Below, one piece after another: positions 1 to 12,184 of a stretch of DNA of 64,000 bases; within the stretch, counting starts at the first letter, position 1; the number at the start of each line of letters is the position of its first letter. A program made the position numbers and the translations under genes. The notes under the pieces were generated by a model. It ran no database searches. It was given only the letters and a program-made list of their open reading frames with translations, and had not been told where the DNA came from. The stretch covers positions 62,001-126,000 of the forward strand of contig NZ_CP047588.1 in NCBI RefSeq assembly GCF_011035165.1, written 5' to 3'. The DNA is from Buchnera aphidicola (Uroleucon sonchi). Its GTDB lineage: Bacteria; Pseudomonadota; Gammaproteobacteria; Enterobacterales; Enterobacteriaceae.

Positions 1-1
1 C

Positions 2-436
2 TCCCTGATCAGCTCTTAGCGGAAAAACATGACCTGGTCTATTCAAATCATTAGGCTTAGTATTGTCCGCAGTTGCAGTTTTAATAGTAGTCCATCTATC
101 TTGAGCTGATACACCAGTAGAAATTCCTTTTGCAGCTTCTATTGTTACTGTAAAACCTGTGCGATATGCACTAGTATTTTTTTTTACCATCATAGGTAAA
201 TTCAATTGTTTACGTTTAGATTCAGTAATACACAAACATACAATACCACTACCGTATCGAATTGTGAGAGCCATTTGTTCTACTGTCATATTTTCGGGAG
301 AAAACACTAAATCTCCTTCATTTTCACGAGATTCATCGTCTAATATAATAATTCCTTGACCAGATTGCAAAGCTGATATTGATTTTTGAATTCTCTCTAT
401 AGGCGTTCCAAATTTAGATGGGAGCATTCGACTCAT
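2..436 (-). CDS. ribB: 3,4-dihydroxy-2-butanone 4-phosphate synthase, N-terminal part (cut by window edge)
   Basis: Reading the minus strand from an ATG at 436 gives 145 uninterrupted codons that run off the left edge. The protein begins [15 protein letters not shown] and carries the RibB active-site stretch [10 protein letters not shown] near residues 34-43, then [26 protein letters not shown] and [10 protein letters not shown], all aligned with E. coli RibB (217 aa). RibB converts ribulose 5-phosphate to the four-carbon precursor of riboflavin; ribE elsewhere in this window does the last step. An AAGG sequence lies about nine bases before the ATG at 436; a second in-frame ATG (427) is less well placed. 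I see no FMN riboswitch core in the 284 bases upstream, unlike E. coli ribB. Confidence 0.95.
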   Translation of the reverse strand, partial: MSRMLPSKFGTPIERIQKSISALQSGQGIIILDDESRENEGDLVFSPENMTVEQMALTIRYGSGIVCLCITESKRKQLNLPMMVKKNTSAYRTGFTVTIEAAKGISTGVSAQDRWTTIKTATADNTKPNDLNRPGHVFPLRADQG

Positions 437-720
437 TACAACAACCTTACTTAAGTTACATTACTGTTTACAAATCAACATTATATTGATTATATTTTAT
501 GTAAATTATGATTAAATTTATTAGTATATCTAATTTTTCCACAATGAAAATTGAAATATTATATATTGAATTTAATATAAGAGCAATTTAGAAATATTTT
601 TATTTAAGTAATATTTTCATATTTTTATTAAAATGTTTTATATGATTATCTTTATAGAATATATATTTATAAAATTAAAATATTTTAAAATTAATTTTTA
701 ACAATTATAAAAATATTTTG
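437..720. other. AT-rich spacer between ribB and hldE
   Basis: No reading frame, RNA gene or clear promoter is visible. It lies where the C-terminal cytidylyl/adenylyltransferase half of hldE would be expected to continue, but it is too short for that domain and shows no recognisable remnant of it. It presumably holds the ribB promoter and leader. Confidence 0.5.
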
Positions 721-1674
721 TTATTTTGATATAAATTTTAACACTGTATTTAATTCATTAATCGTTAATGTTTCAGTTCCAACTTTTTTTATAACTATAC
801 CTGCGCTAATATTAGCATAAAAACATGCTTCTTCTAAAGAATATCCTGATGCTAAAGCAGTTGCAATAATTGCAATAACCGTGTCTCCTGCTCCAGTAAC
901 ATCAGAAGCTTTTTTAGAGCTAGCTGGAAAATGTATTGGTTTTGTGTGTTTTTGAAATAAAGTCATTCCATTTTTAGATCGCGTTACGAGTAATGCTGAT
1001 AATTTAAGTTTCGATAGTAATTTTATTCCTTTGTTTAAAATATCATTTTCTTGATAGCATTTTCCAACTATTTTTTCAAATTCATAAAGATTTGGTGTTA
1101 ATAGACTGGCTCCAGAATATTTTTCAAAATTAATACCTTTAGGATCTATGAGTATAGGAATAGATATTTTTTTTGCAAAATTAATTATTTTTTCTATATT
1201 AATTAACGTGCCTTTTGCATAATCAGATAATATCAAAATTTTATATCTTGATAATGAATAAAAAATTTTTTGATGTAAAATATCTATATTATTAATAATA
1301 TATTGTTCTTGCAAATCTACTCTCAGAAGTTGTTGACATTCTGATAAAATTCTAATTTTTGTAATAGTTTTATTATCTTTGATAGATATTAAATCGTAAT
1401 TAATTCGAGTATGATTAAGTAATTTTTTTAATATTAATCCTTCATAATCTGATCCAATAAATCCAATTATTTTACAAAAACCTCCAATTTCTGCAATATT
1501 TTTAGCTACATTAGCAGCTCCTCCTGGTTGCTCTTTAATTGTTTGAATAGGCATAATAGGAGTATTTTTTTCAAGCATCTTGCAATTATTTTTGCTATAC
1601 CAATAGCAGTCTAATATAATATCTCCTACAACTAGTACAAGTGAAGTATTAAAATTAATTAATTTTTTTTTCAT
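721..1674 (-). CDS. hldE: D-glycero-beta-D-manno-heptose-7-phosphate kinase, kinase-only HldE
   Basis: This PfkB-family sugar kinase of 317 aa aligns with residues 1 to about 315 of E. coli HldE (RfaE, 477 aa). Visible motifs are [12 protein letters not shown] near residue 15, [13 protein letters not shown] (49-61), LIDPKG (175-180), LLTPNL and the DVTGAGDT catalytic/anion-hole signature at 258-265. The second HldE domain, the nucleotidyltransferase that makes ADP-heptose, is absent: the frame stops at the inter-domain linker with TAA at 721-723. In the normal pathway the kinase makes heptose 1,7-bisphosphate for LPS inner core. Without the second domain in cis the pathway is incomplete here, so a moonlighting or vestigial role is possible. 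It is divergent from cca, with 219 bp between them. Confidence 0.88.
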   Translation of the reverse strand: MKKKLINFNTSLVLVVGDIILDCYWYSKNNCKMLEKNTPIMPIQTIKEQPGGAANVAKNIAEIGGFCKIIGFIGSDYEGLILKKLLNHTRINYDLISIKDNKTITKIRILSECQQLLRVDLQEQYIINNIDILHQKIFYSLSRYKILILSDYAKGTLINIEKIINFAKKISIPILIDPKGINFEKYSGASLLTPNLYEFEKIVGKCYQENDILNKGIKLLSKLKLSALLVTRSKNGMTLFQKHTKPIHFPASSKKASDVTGAGDTVIAIIATALASGYSLEEACFYANISAGIVIKKVGTETLTINELNTVLKFISK

Positions 1675-1893
1675 AATTTAATCTCGATATATTATATTAT
1701 TTTAAATATTAACATTTAAAATGTTATGTATAAAATAAAGTTTAGTTAATTTTTTCATTAAAAAAAAATAATTTTTTATATATTATTTATCATCTTATTA
1801 TAAGATTAAATAATTTAAAAATAAAAATAATTCTTAAATCAGTTAATTTTTTAAAAAATATATTTCTATTATTATGATTGTGAGATATTAAAC

Positions 1894-3156
1894 ATGAAAA
1901 TATATTTAGTAGGAGGAGCAGTTCGTGATTCATTACTAAATTTACCTGTGAAAGATAAAGATTGGGTAATAGTTGGTGGAACAGAAAAAATATTATTAGA
2001 AAAAAAATTTCGACAAGTTGGAAAAGATTTTCCAGTTTTTTTACATCCAGAAACAAATGAAGAATATGCATTAGCAAGAAAAGAGAGAAAATCTGGAAAA
2101 GGATATACTGGTTTTGATACTGATTATAATTCTAACATTACTTTAGAAGAAGATTTAGTGAGACGTGATTTAACAATGAATGCTATTGCTCAAGATCAAT
2201 ATGGTAATTATATTGATCCTTTTCACGGGAAAAAAGATATCAAATATCGTATTATACGTCATGTATCAGAATCCTTTGTCGAAGATCCTTTACGAATTTT
2301 ACGTACAGCTAGATTTGCTGCAGCATTAGTGCATTTAGGATTTACTATTGCAAAAGAAACTATGATATTAATGCAAGTTATAGTTAAAAAAAAAGAATTA
2401 TTGTATTTGACAGCAAATAGAATATGGAATGAAACAGAAAAAGCTTTTAAAACATCTAATCCACATGTATATTTTCAAGTATTACATCAATGTCATGCAT
2501 TATATTTTTTTTTTCCAAATATCAATCTTATATATAGAAAAAATTGTTTTTTTAATAATTATTTTTTTAAAAAAACATATAATCTGAATGAAGTATTGAT
2601 GAGATTAGCTAAAATATCAATTCAATATAAAGATATTGATATTCGTGTTTCTTATTTATTTCAGTTTATATCAGTTTATAATAATATATATAAAAATTTT
2701 TCAAATATATTTTTTGATAAATCTTCAGCTGATATTGTATTAAATATATGTAAACGTTTTTATATTCCGTCTTATATTAAAGAGATAGCAGTTTTAAACA
2801 CAGGTTTTTATTGTTTTTTAAATAATATTTATTATCAAACATCTGAAAATATTATAAAGTTATTTTTAAAATTAGATGCATGGAGAAAACCTAAGAGAAT
2901 TGAAAAAATTGCAAATTTAATTAATTTTCATTTTTTAAATAATTTAGAAAAAAAGTACTTTGATGTTCTACCAGGTATTTTTTTACAAAAATGTTTTTCT
3001 ATTGTTAAAAATATTTCTGTTCAATCTATCTTAAAAAATAATCTTCAAGGAATAGAAATTAAACAAGAATTAATGCGTTTAAGAATTCAAACATTAGAGT
3101 TATGGAGATATAAAACAAACAAATTTTATTTTCTTTATAATAAAATTATTTTTTAA
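1894..3156 (+). CDS. cca: CCA tRNA nucleotidyltransferase
   Basis: This 420 aa protein (E. coli 412) adds CCA to tRNA 3' ends. The nucleotidyltransferase head is well kept: GGAVRD at 7-12, the metal-binding pair D21 and D23 in VKDKDW, EDLVRRDLTMNA around 86-97, and EDPLRILRTARFA around 130-142. The second half is diverged. Where E. coli has the HD phosphohydrolase motif (HDLGKG), this protein reads QFISVY near 257-262, and the downstream histidines are also replaced, so the 2',3'-phosphodiesterase/phosphatase activity is probably gone. The C-terminal block LDAWRKPKRIEK and IEIKQELMRLRI is conserved. It ends seven bases from the convergent uppP stop. Three tRNA genes in this window lack an encoded CCA, so the head domain should be essential. 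Confidence 0.95.
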   Translation: MKIYLVGGAVRDSLLNLPVKDKDWVIVGGTEKILLEKKFRQVGKDFPVFLHPETNEEYALARKERKSGKGYTGFDTDYNSNITLEEDLVRRDLTMNAIAQDQYGNYIDPFHGKKDIKYRIIRHVSESFVEDPLRILRTARFAAALVHLGFTIAKETMILMQVIVKKKELLYLTANRIWNETEKAFKTSNPHVYFQVLHQCHALYFFFPNINLIYRKNCFFNNYFFKKTYNLNEVLMRLAKISIQYKDIDIRVSYLFQFISVYNNIYKNFSNIFFDKSSADIVLNICKRFYIPSYIKEIAVLNTGFYCFLNNIYYQTSENIIKLFLKLDAWRKPKRIEKIANLINFHFLNNLEKKYFDVLPGIFLQKCFSIVKNISVQSILKNNLQGIEIKQELMRLRIQTLELWRYKTNKFYFLYNKIIF

Positions 3157-3162
3157 ATATAC

Positions 3163-3936
3163 TTATGAATTCAAAAAATAAATTAATCCAGATATTATAA
3201 AACGATATATTCCGAAAAATATTAGCGATGTTTTATTTAATATTTTTAATAAAAATTGTATGCATAACATAGATACTACAAAAGAACTTAAACATCCTAT
3301 AAATGAAATGAGAATATCTGTTCTAGTAATATTATTCATGTTATTCAATATTTCAAACAGAAATATTCCAATCGATAATGGAATAGATATTATAAAAGAA
3401 AATTCTATTGCGACTGATTTTTTTAATCCTAATAGTAAAGCAGTTGCTATAGTCGATCCAGATCTCGAAAAACCAGGATATAAAGAAAGAATTTGAAAGA
3501 TTCCAATTATAATTGCTTGTAATAAACTAATATTATTAATATTATATATTATATATTTTTTTGGTTTAAACATTTCAGAAAATATTAGAAATAATCCACC
3601 TAATATTAATCCATATATAATATTCTCTAAATTAAATAATAATTTAATTTGTTTATAAAATATAAGCCCAAAAAATATTATTGGTAAATTTGATAATATA
3701 ACGTGTTTGATTTTATTTTTTATGATGATAACAATTTTTTGACGAAAAAAATATAATGCAGCTAATGTAGAACCAAGTTGAATAAATATTTCTAATATTT
3801 TAGTTGTATCATAATTAGTTTGTAAATAATGAGAAGCAATCATCATATGTCCTGTAGAAGAAATAGGAAGAAACTCTGTTATTCCTTCTATAATACCAAT
3901 TATGATTGAAGTAATAATTTGATATAAATTAATCAT
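3163..3936 (-). CDS. uppP: Undecaprenyl-diphosphatase (bacitracin resistance protein)
   Basis: This 257 aa polytopic inner-membrane protein (E. coli UppP/BacA 273 aa) recycles undecaprenyl diphosphate to the monophosphate carrier for peptidoglycan. The two active-site regions are intact: EGITEFLPISSTGHM near residues 17-31, with the conserved Glu/Glu and SSTGH, and LYPGFSRSGSTIA in the second half. Several hydrophobic segments are evident, ending in the family-typical FGIYRFIISG. The upstream side carries TTCCTG next to the start (AGGA on the coding strand). It is convergent with cca and lies downstream of the crr terminator, so it is probably transcribed separately from the pts operon. Confidence 0.95.
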   Translation of the reverse strand: MINLYQIITSIIIGIIEGITEFLPISSTGHMMIASHYLQTNYDTTKILEIFIQLGSTLAALYFFRQKIVIIIKNKIKHVILSNLPIIFFGLIFYKQIKLLFNLENIIYGLILGGLFLIFSEMFKPKKYIIYNINNISLLQAIIIGIFQILSLYPGFSRSGSTIATALLLGLKKSVAIEFSFIISIPLSIGIFLFEILNNMNNITRTDILISFIGCLSSFVVSMLCIQFLLKILNKTSLIFFGIYRFIISGLIYFLNS

Positions 3937-4012
3937 TTTTTCCTGTTTTTATTGTGTTTAATTTAATAGCATTAAAATTAATACTAATAATAGTCGTATT
4001 CATATAAATAAT

Positions 4013-4041
4013 AAAACGGCACTAAATAACAGCACCGTTTT
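4013..4041 (-). terminator. Intrinsic terminator of the ptsHI-crr operon
   Basis: An 11-bp stem (AAAACGGTGCT / AGTGCCGTTTT on the minus strand, two G-U pairs) with a 7-nt loop is followed by a T-rich stretch. The G-U pairs hold only in the minus-strand transcript (A-C mismatches on the other), which orients the terminator to crr. Confidence 0.8.
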
Positions 4042-4052
4042 TATATTTCAAA

Positions 4053-4556
4053 TTAATTATATAAAGATATAATAACTGTTTGCCCAGCAATAATGGTGCC
4101 AGATGATTTTTCTATTTTTTTGAAATTTTCTATATTAGATATTATAACAGGTGTCAAAATAGACTTTGCATGATTTTTTAAAAAATCTAAATCAAAAACA
4201 ATAATTTCATCTCCTATTTTTACCGTTTGGTTATCTTCAGCTTTTTTTTGAAATCCTTCTCCTTTTAATTGAACTGTATCAATACCAAAATGAACAAATA
4301 ATTCTACATTATCTTCTGAAATAATTGAAAAAGCATGTTTACTATCAAATATTTTACCAATAGTTCCATTAACTGGTGCAAGGATCTGATTTCCCGATGG
4401 TTTAATAGCAATTCCATCACCTACAATTTTTTTAGAAAAAACAGGATCTGGTATATCTTCTATTTTTATAATTTCACCTGATAAAGGTGCAAAAATTTCT
4501 ATTTTTTTAGAAAAATTGCTTTTTTTACTATTAAAAAAATCAGAAAAGAAACTCAT
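4053..4556 (-). CDS. crr: PTS glucose-specific EIIA component
   Basis: This 167 aa protein (E. coli IIAGlc 169 aa) is the cytoplasmic phosphocarrier that receives phosphate from HPr and passes it to glucose-type permeases. The two key histidines are present: H74 in DSKHAFS and the phosphorylated H89 in [11 protein letters not shown]. The N-terminus has the usual amphipathic start MSFFSDFF, and the C-terminal [11 protein letters not shown] block is conserved. It follows ptsI with a 35-bp gap and is the last gene of ptsH-ptsI-crr. A terminator follows it at 4013-4041. Confidence 0.97.
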   Translation of the reverse strand: MSFFSDFFNSKKSNFSKKIEIFAPLSGEIIKIEDIPDPVFSKKIVGDGIAIKPSGNQILAPVNGTIGKIFDSKHAFSIISEDNVELFVHFGIDTVQLKGEGFQKKAEDNQTVKIGDEIIVFDLDFLKNHAKSILTPVIISNIENFKKIEKSSGTIIAGQTVIISLYN

Positions 4557-4591
4557 TTTTTTCTCCTAATTACTTTTTTGATGATTTTTTA

Positions 4592-6325
4592 TCATGGTTT
4601 TTCTACCTTTTTATAATCAATAAATGTTTCTAATAAATTCAGTAATTCTTTTGTTGTTGATAATGTAAGTGCTTTTTGTGCCAATTTTTGAGCACGATAA
4701 AATGATGTTTTACGAATAATTTTTTTTATTTTTGGAATATTTATTGAGCTCATACTAAACTCATCTAATCCCATTCCTAACAAAAGAACAGCAGCACGTT
4801 CATCTCCTGCGAATTCTCCGCACATACCAGTCCATTTTCCATATTTATGTGAAATATTTATAACTTTTTGAATTAATTTTAAAACAGCTGGATGTATAGG
4901 ATTATAAAGATGTGAAATTAATTTATTACCTCGATCAACAGCTAAAGTATATTGTGTAAGATCATTAGTGCCAATACTAAAAAAATCCACTTCTTGAATT
5001 AAATGTTCCGCAATAATAGCCGAAGATGGAGTTTCTATCATAATTCCAATTTTAATATTTTTATCAAATAATATTTTATTTTTATTTAATTGAATTTGTA
5101 ATTTTTTAATTTCTAATTTTAAAAATTGAATTTCTTCTACAGATATTATCATAGGAAATAAAATATGTATTTTACCAAAAGCTGAAGCCCTTAGAATTGC
5201 ATTTAATTGTGTATGTAATATTTCTTGACGATCAATAGAAATACGGATAGCACGCCATCCTAAAAAAGGATTTTCCTCTTTTGGCAAATTCATATAAGGT
5301 AGATCTTTATCACCTCCAATATCTAAGGTTCTAATAATAACAGTTTTGTTTTCCATTAATTCTGCAATTGCTTTATATGCTATGAATTGTTCATTTTCAG
5401 TAGGTAAAGAATTTCGACCCATAAATAAAAATTCAGTACGATATAAACCGATGCATTCTGCTCCATATTTTTTAGCAGAATTAATTTCTTTAATATCACC
5501 GATATTTGAGCCAATTTTAATACTATGACCATCTATAGTGGTAGCACTTAAATGTTTTAAAATTATTAATTTATTTTTTTTTAATAAATATTTTTTTTGT
5601 ATCGTTTTATTTTGATTAATTAGTTCATTAGATGGATTAATAAAAATTTTATTATTAATCGAATCTAAAATAATATTATCATTATTTTTTACTAACTTCG
5701 TAATATTTCCGGTTCCTACAATAGCTGGAATTTCTAAAGATCTTGCCATAATAGACGTATGTGATGTTGTGCCTCCTAAATCAGTAATAAATCCTAGAAT
5801 ATATTTAAGATTAATTTGCGCTGTTTCAGATGGAGTCAAATCTTTTGCAATTAAAATAACTTTTTTATTAATAGCATTTAAATCAATAATATCAAGATTA
5901 AGTATGTTTCTTAATAAACGCTTACCAATATCTCTTACATCAATTGATCTATTTTTTAAATATTCATCTTTTAGTTTTTCTAATGCTTGAGCTTGATTTT
6001 CAACAATTATTTCAGTAGCAGCTGCTGCAGACATATTTTTTTCTTGTATTAGATATATGATTTCTTTTTCTAACTCTTCATCTTCTAATAGCATAATATG
6101 TCCTTCAAAAATACTCTCTTTTTGCGCTCCTAATTTTTTTCTAGTTTTAATTTTGATTTCTGTTAATTGTTGTATTGATTTTTTTCTACCTTCAAAAAAT
6201 TTTTCTATTTCTTGTTTAATATGATTAGTATTAATTAAATTCCGGTTAATAACAATTTTTTCTTCGTTTAATAAAAGAGCTCTTCCAAAAGCTATACCTG
6301 GTGATGCCAAAATACCTGAAATCAT
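4592..6325 (-). CDS. ptsI: PTS enzyme I, phosphoenolpyruvate-protein phosphotransferase
   Basis: This 577 aa enzyme (E. coli 575) autophosphorylates with phosphoenolpyruvate and phosphorylates HPr. The phosphorylated histidine is H189 in [14 protein letters not shown]. The PEP-binding signature is present in the second half ([19 protein letters not shown]), as is the catalytic cysteine in GMCGEFAGD near residue 504. It lies between ptsH (142-bp gap) and crr (35-bp gap) in the standard order. Nothing unusual beyond lysine-rich drift. Confidence 0.98.
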   Translation of the reverse strand: MISGILASPGIAFGRALLLNEEKIVINRNLINTNHIKQEIEKFFEGRKKSIQQLTEIKIKTRKKLGAQKESIFEGHIMLLEDEELEKEIIYLIQEKNMSAAAATEIIVENQAQALEKLKDEYLKNRSIDVRDIGKRLLRNILNLDIIDLNAINKKVILIAKDLTPSETAQINLKYILGFITDLGGTTSHTSIMARSLEIPAIVGTGNITKLVKNNDNIILDSINNKIFINPSNELINQNKTIQKKYLLKKNKLIILKHLSATTIDGHSIKIGSNIGDIKEINSAKKYGAECIGLYRTEFLFMGRNSLPTENEQFIAYKAIAELMENKTVIIRTLDIGGDKDLPYMNLPKEENPFLGWRAIRISIDRQEILHTQLNAILRASAFGKIHILFPMIISVEEIQFLKLEIKKLQIQLNKNKILFDKNIKIGIMIETPSSAIIAEHLIQEVDFFSIGTNDLTQYTLAVDRGNKLISHLYNPIHPAVLKLIQKVINISHKYGKWTGMCGEFAGDERAAVLLLGMGLDEFSMSSINIPKIKKIIRKTSFYRAQKLAQKALTLSTTKELLNLLETFIDYKKVEKP

Positions 6326-6466
6326 AACCTTACCTTTAATAATAAATTTTGTCTATTCAGCAGTAAAACAATGACGTGTCAGGCAAATATATATTTTATA
6401 AATTTATTAAAATAAATATATATTATGTATGATATTATCTACAATTCATAAATTTTTTATTATATA

Positions 6467-6724
6467 TTATTCTAATTCTGTCATAATTACAGATAAATGT
6501 TCAATAGCTTTTTGTTCATCTTCACCTTCAGCAAGTAGCGTAATTAAGCTACCTTGTATTAAACCTAATGTTTGAATTTTAAACAAACTTTTCGCATTTA
6601 CTGATTTTCCATTATAAAGAATAGAAATTTCAGAAATAAATTTTTTTGCTTCTTTTACAAATTGTGCAGCTGGACGAGTATGCAATCCGTGTGGTGCAGT
6701 AATTTTAATTTGATTTTTAACCAT
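6467..6724 (-). CDS. ptsH: PTS phosphocarrier protein HPr
   Basis: At 85 aa it is the same length as E. coli HPr. The active-site histidine H15 is in [13 protein letters not shown] and the conserved serine is in [13 protein letters not shown] near residue 46. It shuttles phosphate from enzyme I to IIA proteins in the cytoplasm. A good ribosome binding site (AAGGAAAAA on the coding strand) precedes the ATG. It is the first gene of the pts operon, and the 160 bp up to cysK should hold the promoter. Confidence 0.98.
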   Translation of the reverse strand: MVKNQIKITAPHGLHTRPAAQFVKEAKKFISEISILYNGKSVNAKSLFKIQTLGLIQGSLITLLAEGEDEQKAIEHLSVIMTELE

Positions 6725-6884
6725 TTTTTTTCCTTAAAATATTCTGTATAAAAATTCTTTAAAATTTTTTTAATGATTTGTGTTATAAAAACATAAAATA
6801 TATCTTTTTAAATAAAAATAATATTTTTTAATAATTTTTTATTTTTATACAGTCATGACAATAACTGAATTTTTTTATTTTAAC

Positions 6885-7829
6885 TTAATTAGTAAATAAT
6901 TCTGTGCTTAAATAACGTTCTCCTGAAGAAGGTAAAATTACAACTATTTGTTTATTTGAAAATATTTTTTTTTGTTGTATTTTTATAGCTGCACATACAG
7001 CAGCACCAGAAGAAATACCAGCTAATATTCCTTCATTTTTCATTAATTTTTGAGCAATTATCATTGATTCTTCACTAGAAACAGTAATGACTTGATCAAT
7101 TAATTTTAAATCTAAATTTTTAGGTATAAATCCAGCGCCGATACCTTGAATTTTATGTAAACCAGGCTGTATTTCTTGACCATTTAAAAATTGTGTAATT
7201 ACAGGTGATTCGGTCGGTTCAACAGCGATGCTAATAAAATCTTTCTTTTTTTTAGTCAGTTTTATATATCTTGTAATGCCTGTAATAGTACCTCCTGTTC
7301 CAACACCAGAAATCAAAATATCTATTTTTCCTTCAGTATCAAACCAAATCTCTGGACCAGTAGTTTGTTCATGAATTTGAGGATTAGCCGGATTATCAAA
7401 TTGTTTTAGTAAAAAATATTTTTTTTTATTAGATGAAGCTATCTCATGAGCGCGAGAAACAGCTTTTTTCATTCCATATCTTCCATCAGTGAGTATTAAT
7501 TTTGCTCCTAATGCTTTTAATAATTTTCTTCGTTCAATAGACATAGAATCTGGCATAACAAGCGTTAATTGATAATTTCTAGCAGCAGAGACATAAGCTA
7601 ATGCAATTCCTGTATTACCACTTGTTGCTTCTATTAATTCTATATTTTTATTTAAATTTCCATTTTTTTCTGCAGTCCATATCATGTTAGCACCAATTCT
7701 ACATTTCACACTAAAACTAGGATTTCTTGATTCTATTTTGACTAAAATATTTCCTTGACCCATTGTTCTTAAACGTACTAACGGAGTATTTCCAATGGTT
7801 AAAGAATTATCATTATATATTTTATTCAT
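6885..7829 (-). CDS. cysK: Cysteine synthase A (O-acetylserine sulfhydrylase)
   Basis: This 314 aa PLP enzyme (E. coli CysK 323 aa) makes cysteine from O-acetylserine and sulfide. The PLP lysine is K42 in [14 protein letters not shown]. The substrate loop [14 protein letters not shown], the PLP-phosphate loop [10 protein letters not shown] and the C-terminal GISSGAAV and [12 protein letters not shown] blocks are conserved. It lacks about the last nine residues of the E. coli protein. The classical CysE-docking active-site cleft appears intact. It is divergent from ligA, as in E. coli once the genes lost between them are allowed for. Confidence 0.97.
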   Translation of the reverse strand: MNKIYNDNSLTIGNTPLVRLRTMGQGNILVKIESRNPSFSVKCRIGANMIWTAEKNGNLNKNIELIEATSGNTGIALAYVSAARNYQLTLVMPDSMSIERRKLLKALGAKLILTDGRYGMKKAVSRAHEIASSNKKKYFLLKQFDNPANPQIHEQTTGPEIWFDTEGKIDILISGVGTGGTITGITRYIKLTKKKKDFISIAVEPTESPVITQFLNGQEIQPGLHKIQGIGAGFIPKNLDLKLIDQVITVSSEESMIIAQKLMKNEGILAGISSGAAVCAAIKIQQKKIFSNKQIVVILPSSGERYLSTELFTN

Positions 7830-7964
7830 TTTTTCCCTTGTTTTACTTTTTTAAGTATGTGTATTTTACAGTTTTTAAAAATTTTTATTTTATTATAAGT
7901 GCAAATTATAATATAAAAAATATTTTAAAATATTAATATGATTAATTTATAATTTTTGAGATAA

Positions 7965-10034
<2,070 letters not shown>

Positions 10035-10044
10035 AATTATATTT

Positions 10045-10117
10045 TGGGTCGTGCAGGATTTGAACCTGCGACCAATTGATTAAAAGTCAACTGCTCTACC
10101 GACTGAGCTAACGACCC
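10045..10117 (-). tRNA. tRNA-Lys, anticodon TTT
   Basis: The minus strand folds as a 73-nt cloverleaf beginning GGGTCGTTAGCTCAG. It has anticodon loop CTTTTAA, T-loop GGTTCAAATCC and acceptor end ACGACCC with discriminator A. It is nearly identical to E. coli tRNA-Lys. CCA is not encoded: the next bases are AAA. In E. coli a lysine tRNA and several valine tRNAs lie divergent from gltX, as here. Confidence 0.97.
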
Positions 10118-10249
10118 TTAAAATTTTTATATAACTGATTTGTAAAATATATCACTGATTTTAAATTTAATTTAATAATTTATTTTAAGTTAATTTCAGA
10201 GATTTTAAAAATTATTTAATTATTTATAAAAACAACATATAATTTATTT

Positions 10250-10325
10250 TGGTAGGTGATGACGGACTCGAACCGCCGACTTCCTCCGTGTAAAGGAGGA
10301 GCTCTACCAACTGAGCTAATCACCT
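10250..10325 (-). tRNA. tRNA-Val, anticodon TAC, with encoded CCA
   Basis: This 76-nt minus-strand cloverleaf has a 7-bp acceptor stem AGGTGAT/ATCACCT, anticodon stem-loop CTCCTTTACACGGAG with anticodon TAC, and T-arm GCGGTTCGAGTCCGT. After discriminator A the CCA is encoded (10250-10252), unlike the other three tRNAs in this window. It lies upstream of tRNA-Lys (132-bp gap) and may share its transcript. Confidence 0.95.
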
Positions 10326-10356
10326 ATTTATTTATCACAAAAATATATTATTCACT

Positions 10357-10386
10357 ATTCTAAAGCTAGGATATTTAGAGAGTCAA
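10357..10386 (-). promoter_or_regulatory. Probable sigma-70 promoter of the tRNA-Val/tRNA-Lys unit
   Basis: On the minus strand, TTGACT (10386-10381) is separated by 18 bases from TAGAAT (10362-10357), about 30 bases before the mature tRNA-Val 5' end. The match is strong for such AT-rich DNA and the location fits. Confidence 0.55.
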
Positions 10387-10537
10387 TCTTTTTTTAAAAA
10401 ATAATATTTATTTGTTGTAAATTTAATCATAATGATTAAATTATACGCTATTTAAAATAATAGATTAAAAATTTATATTAAAAAATATTTTTTTTATATT
10501 TTATTTTTAAGAGTAATATTAATGTTATAAGGAATAT

Positions 10538-11950
10538 ATGAAAGTTATAACTCGTTTTGCTCCTAGTCCTACTGGAAATTTACATATTGGCAGTATTCGT
10601 ACTGCTTTATACTCTTGGTTATTTGCAAGGCATTATAATGGGAAATTTATTCTTCGTATAGAAGATACTGATCTCAGTCGTATAGATTTAATGGCAGTTG
10701 ATTCTATTTTAAATGGATTAAAATGGTTAGGTTTAAATTGGGATGAGAAACCGTTTTTTCAAACTAAGAGGTTAAGTAGATATAAAGAAGTTATTAATTT
10801 AATGTTAGAAAAAGAAGATGCATATATATGCGTTTGTTCATCAGAAAAGTTATTAGAAATAAAAAATAAACAAATTAAGTTAGGATACAAACCGCGTTAT
10901 CCTGGTATTTGTAGAAATTTAAAAATTAAAAAAGATAAATTAAATAAAAATTATGTAATACGATTTAAAAATCCACTTGTTGGTCAAGTTATATTTCAAG
11001 ATCAAATTAGAGGAGAAATTATTTTTCAAAATACAGAATTAGATGATTTTATTATTCAACGTTCAAATGGCATGCCAACTTATAATTTTTGTGTTGTAAT
11101 TGATGATGCAGATATGAAAATTACTCATATTATTCGAGGTGAAGATCATATAAATAATACACCTCGTCAAATTAATGTTTTTAAATCTTTAGGTTTTAAA
11201 ATACCTATCTATGCTCATTTATCAATGATTTTTGATGAATCAAAACAAAAATTTTCTAAAAGAAAACATGCTGTAAATATATTAGAATACTGTCAAAATG
11301 GTTTTTTACCTGAAGCTTTATTAAATTATATTGTGCGGTTAGGTTGGTCGCATGGTAATCAAGAAATTTTCAGTAAAAATGAAATGATCAAATTATTTAA
11401 TTTAAAATCTATTAATAAATCTGCTAGTATTATTAATACTAAAAAACTTCTATGGATCAACAAATATTATATTAATAATTTATCTTTAGATACTCTTACT
11501 CAATTAATATATGAATATATGACAAAACAAAAAATTAATATTACTAATGGTCCTGATTTAAAATCTTTAATAATATTATTTCAAGGTCGTCATGCTACTC
11601 TAAAAGACATGATGGAATCTTTTCGATATTTTTATGAAGAAAGTAATTTTTTTAATTCAAATATAGAACAAAAATATAATGTAATAGAAAATTGTGTTAC
11701 TTTAGAAATGTTTTATGAGAAAATAAATAATTTATTTGATTGGGAAGATAAATATATATCGATGATTATTAATGATATTTCAAAAGAAACAAGCGTACAA
11801 AAAAAAGATATTAATATGCTATTGCGTATATCTATCACAGGCAGTTTATATACACCTAGTATCAGTTCTATCATTTATTTAATTGGAAAACAAAAGGTAT
11901 TATTGAGAATTCGAAAGGCTATTAATTATATCAAAATGCATAAAGCATAA
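10538..11950 (+). CDS. gltX: Glutamyl-tRNA synthetase
   Basis: This 470 aa class I synthetase (E. coli 471) charges tRNA-Glu. The HIGH-type motif is [11 protein letters not shown] at residues 9-19 and the KMSKS-type motif is [10 protein letters not shown] near residue 240. [12 protein letters not shown] and [12 protein letters not shown] blocks are all present. A ribosome binding site (AAGGA) precedes the ATG. It is divergent from the tRNA-Val/Lys pair and followed by weak hairpins at 11974-11995 and 12033-12053. Confidence 0.98.
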   Translation: MKVITRFAPSPTGNLHIGSIRTALYSWLFARHYNGKFILRIEDTDLSRIDLMAVDSILNGLKWLGLNWDEKPFFQTKRLSRYKEVINLMLEKEDAYICVCSSEKLLEIKNKQIKLGYKPRYPGICRNLKIKKDKLNKNYVIRFKNPLVGQVIFQDQIRGEIIFQNTELDDFIIQRSNGMPTYNFCVVIDDADMKITHIIRGEDHINNTPRQINVFKSLGFKIPIYAHLSMIFDESKQKFSKRKHAVNILEYCQNGFLPEALLNYIVRLGWSHGNQEIFSKNEMIKLFNLKSINKSASIINTKKLLWINKYYINNLSLDTLTQLIYEYMTKQKINITNGPDLKSLIILFQGRHATLKDMMESFRYFYEESNFFNSNIEQKYNVIENCVTLEMFYEKINNLFDWEDKYISMIINDISKETSVQKKDINMLLRISITGSLYTPSISSIIYLIGKQKVLLRIRKAINYIKMHKA

Positions 11951-11973
11951 AAAATATTATTTTTAAAAAAAAT

Positions 11974-11995
11974 TTTAGTATTTGAAAATACTAAA
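11974..11995. terminator. Hairpin just after gltX, possible terminator
   Basis: An inverted repeat TTTAGTATTT-GA-AAATACTAAA begins 23 bases past the gltX stop. The stem is AT-rich and no U-run follows, so termination strength is doubtful. Confidence 0.35.
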
Positions 11996-12032
11996 TAGTA
12001 AAAATTTAAAAATAACTTATAAAAAATTTGGT

Positions 12033-12053
12033 GATCTTATTTTTAATAAGATC
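12033..12053. terminator. Perfect 9-bp hairpin between gltX and tRNA-Ala
   Basis: GATCTTATT-TTT-AATAAGATC forms a perfect stem with a 3-nt loop. No T-run follows on the plus strand. It may help end gltX transcription or stabilise its 3' end. Confidence 0.4.
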
Positions 12054-12146
12054 TTACTTGAAGCAACTATACTATGTAAGAATTTTATTATATAATATCG
12101 ATAACATTATATGATAATAAATATAAACATAAAATTAAAAATAATA

Positions 12147-12175
12147 TTGACAGAATTCACCTGTTTTTATATTGT
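12147..12175 (+). promoter_or_regulatory. Sigma-70 promoter of tRNA-Ala
   Basis: TTGACA (12147-12152), a 17-base spacer and TATTGT (12170-12175) lie just before the tRNA, whose first base is 12185. A perfect -35 box, ideal spacing and position make this one of the most convincing promoters in the window. Confidence 0.75.
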
Positions 12176-12184
12176 AATAATTTA

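Noticed and set aside
437-720. FMN riboswitch upstream of ribB
   Set aside because: I looked for the conserved RFN core and found nothing resembling it. The region is plain AT-rich spacer.
1790-2077. 95-codon antisense frame opposite cca
   Set aside because: It is entirely explained as a shadow of the cca coding strand in AT-rich DNA, with no ribosome binding site or family resemblance.
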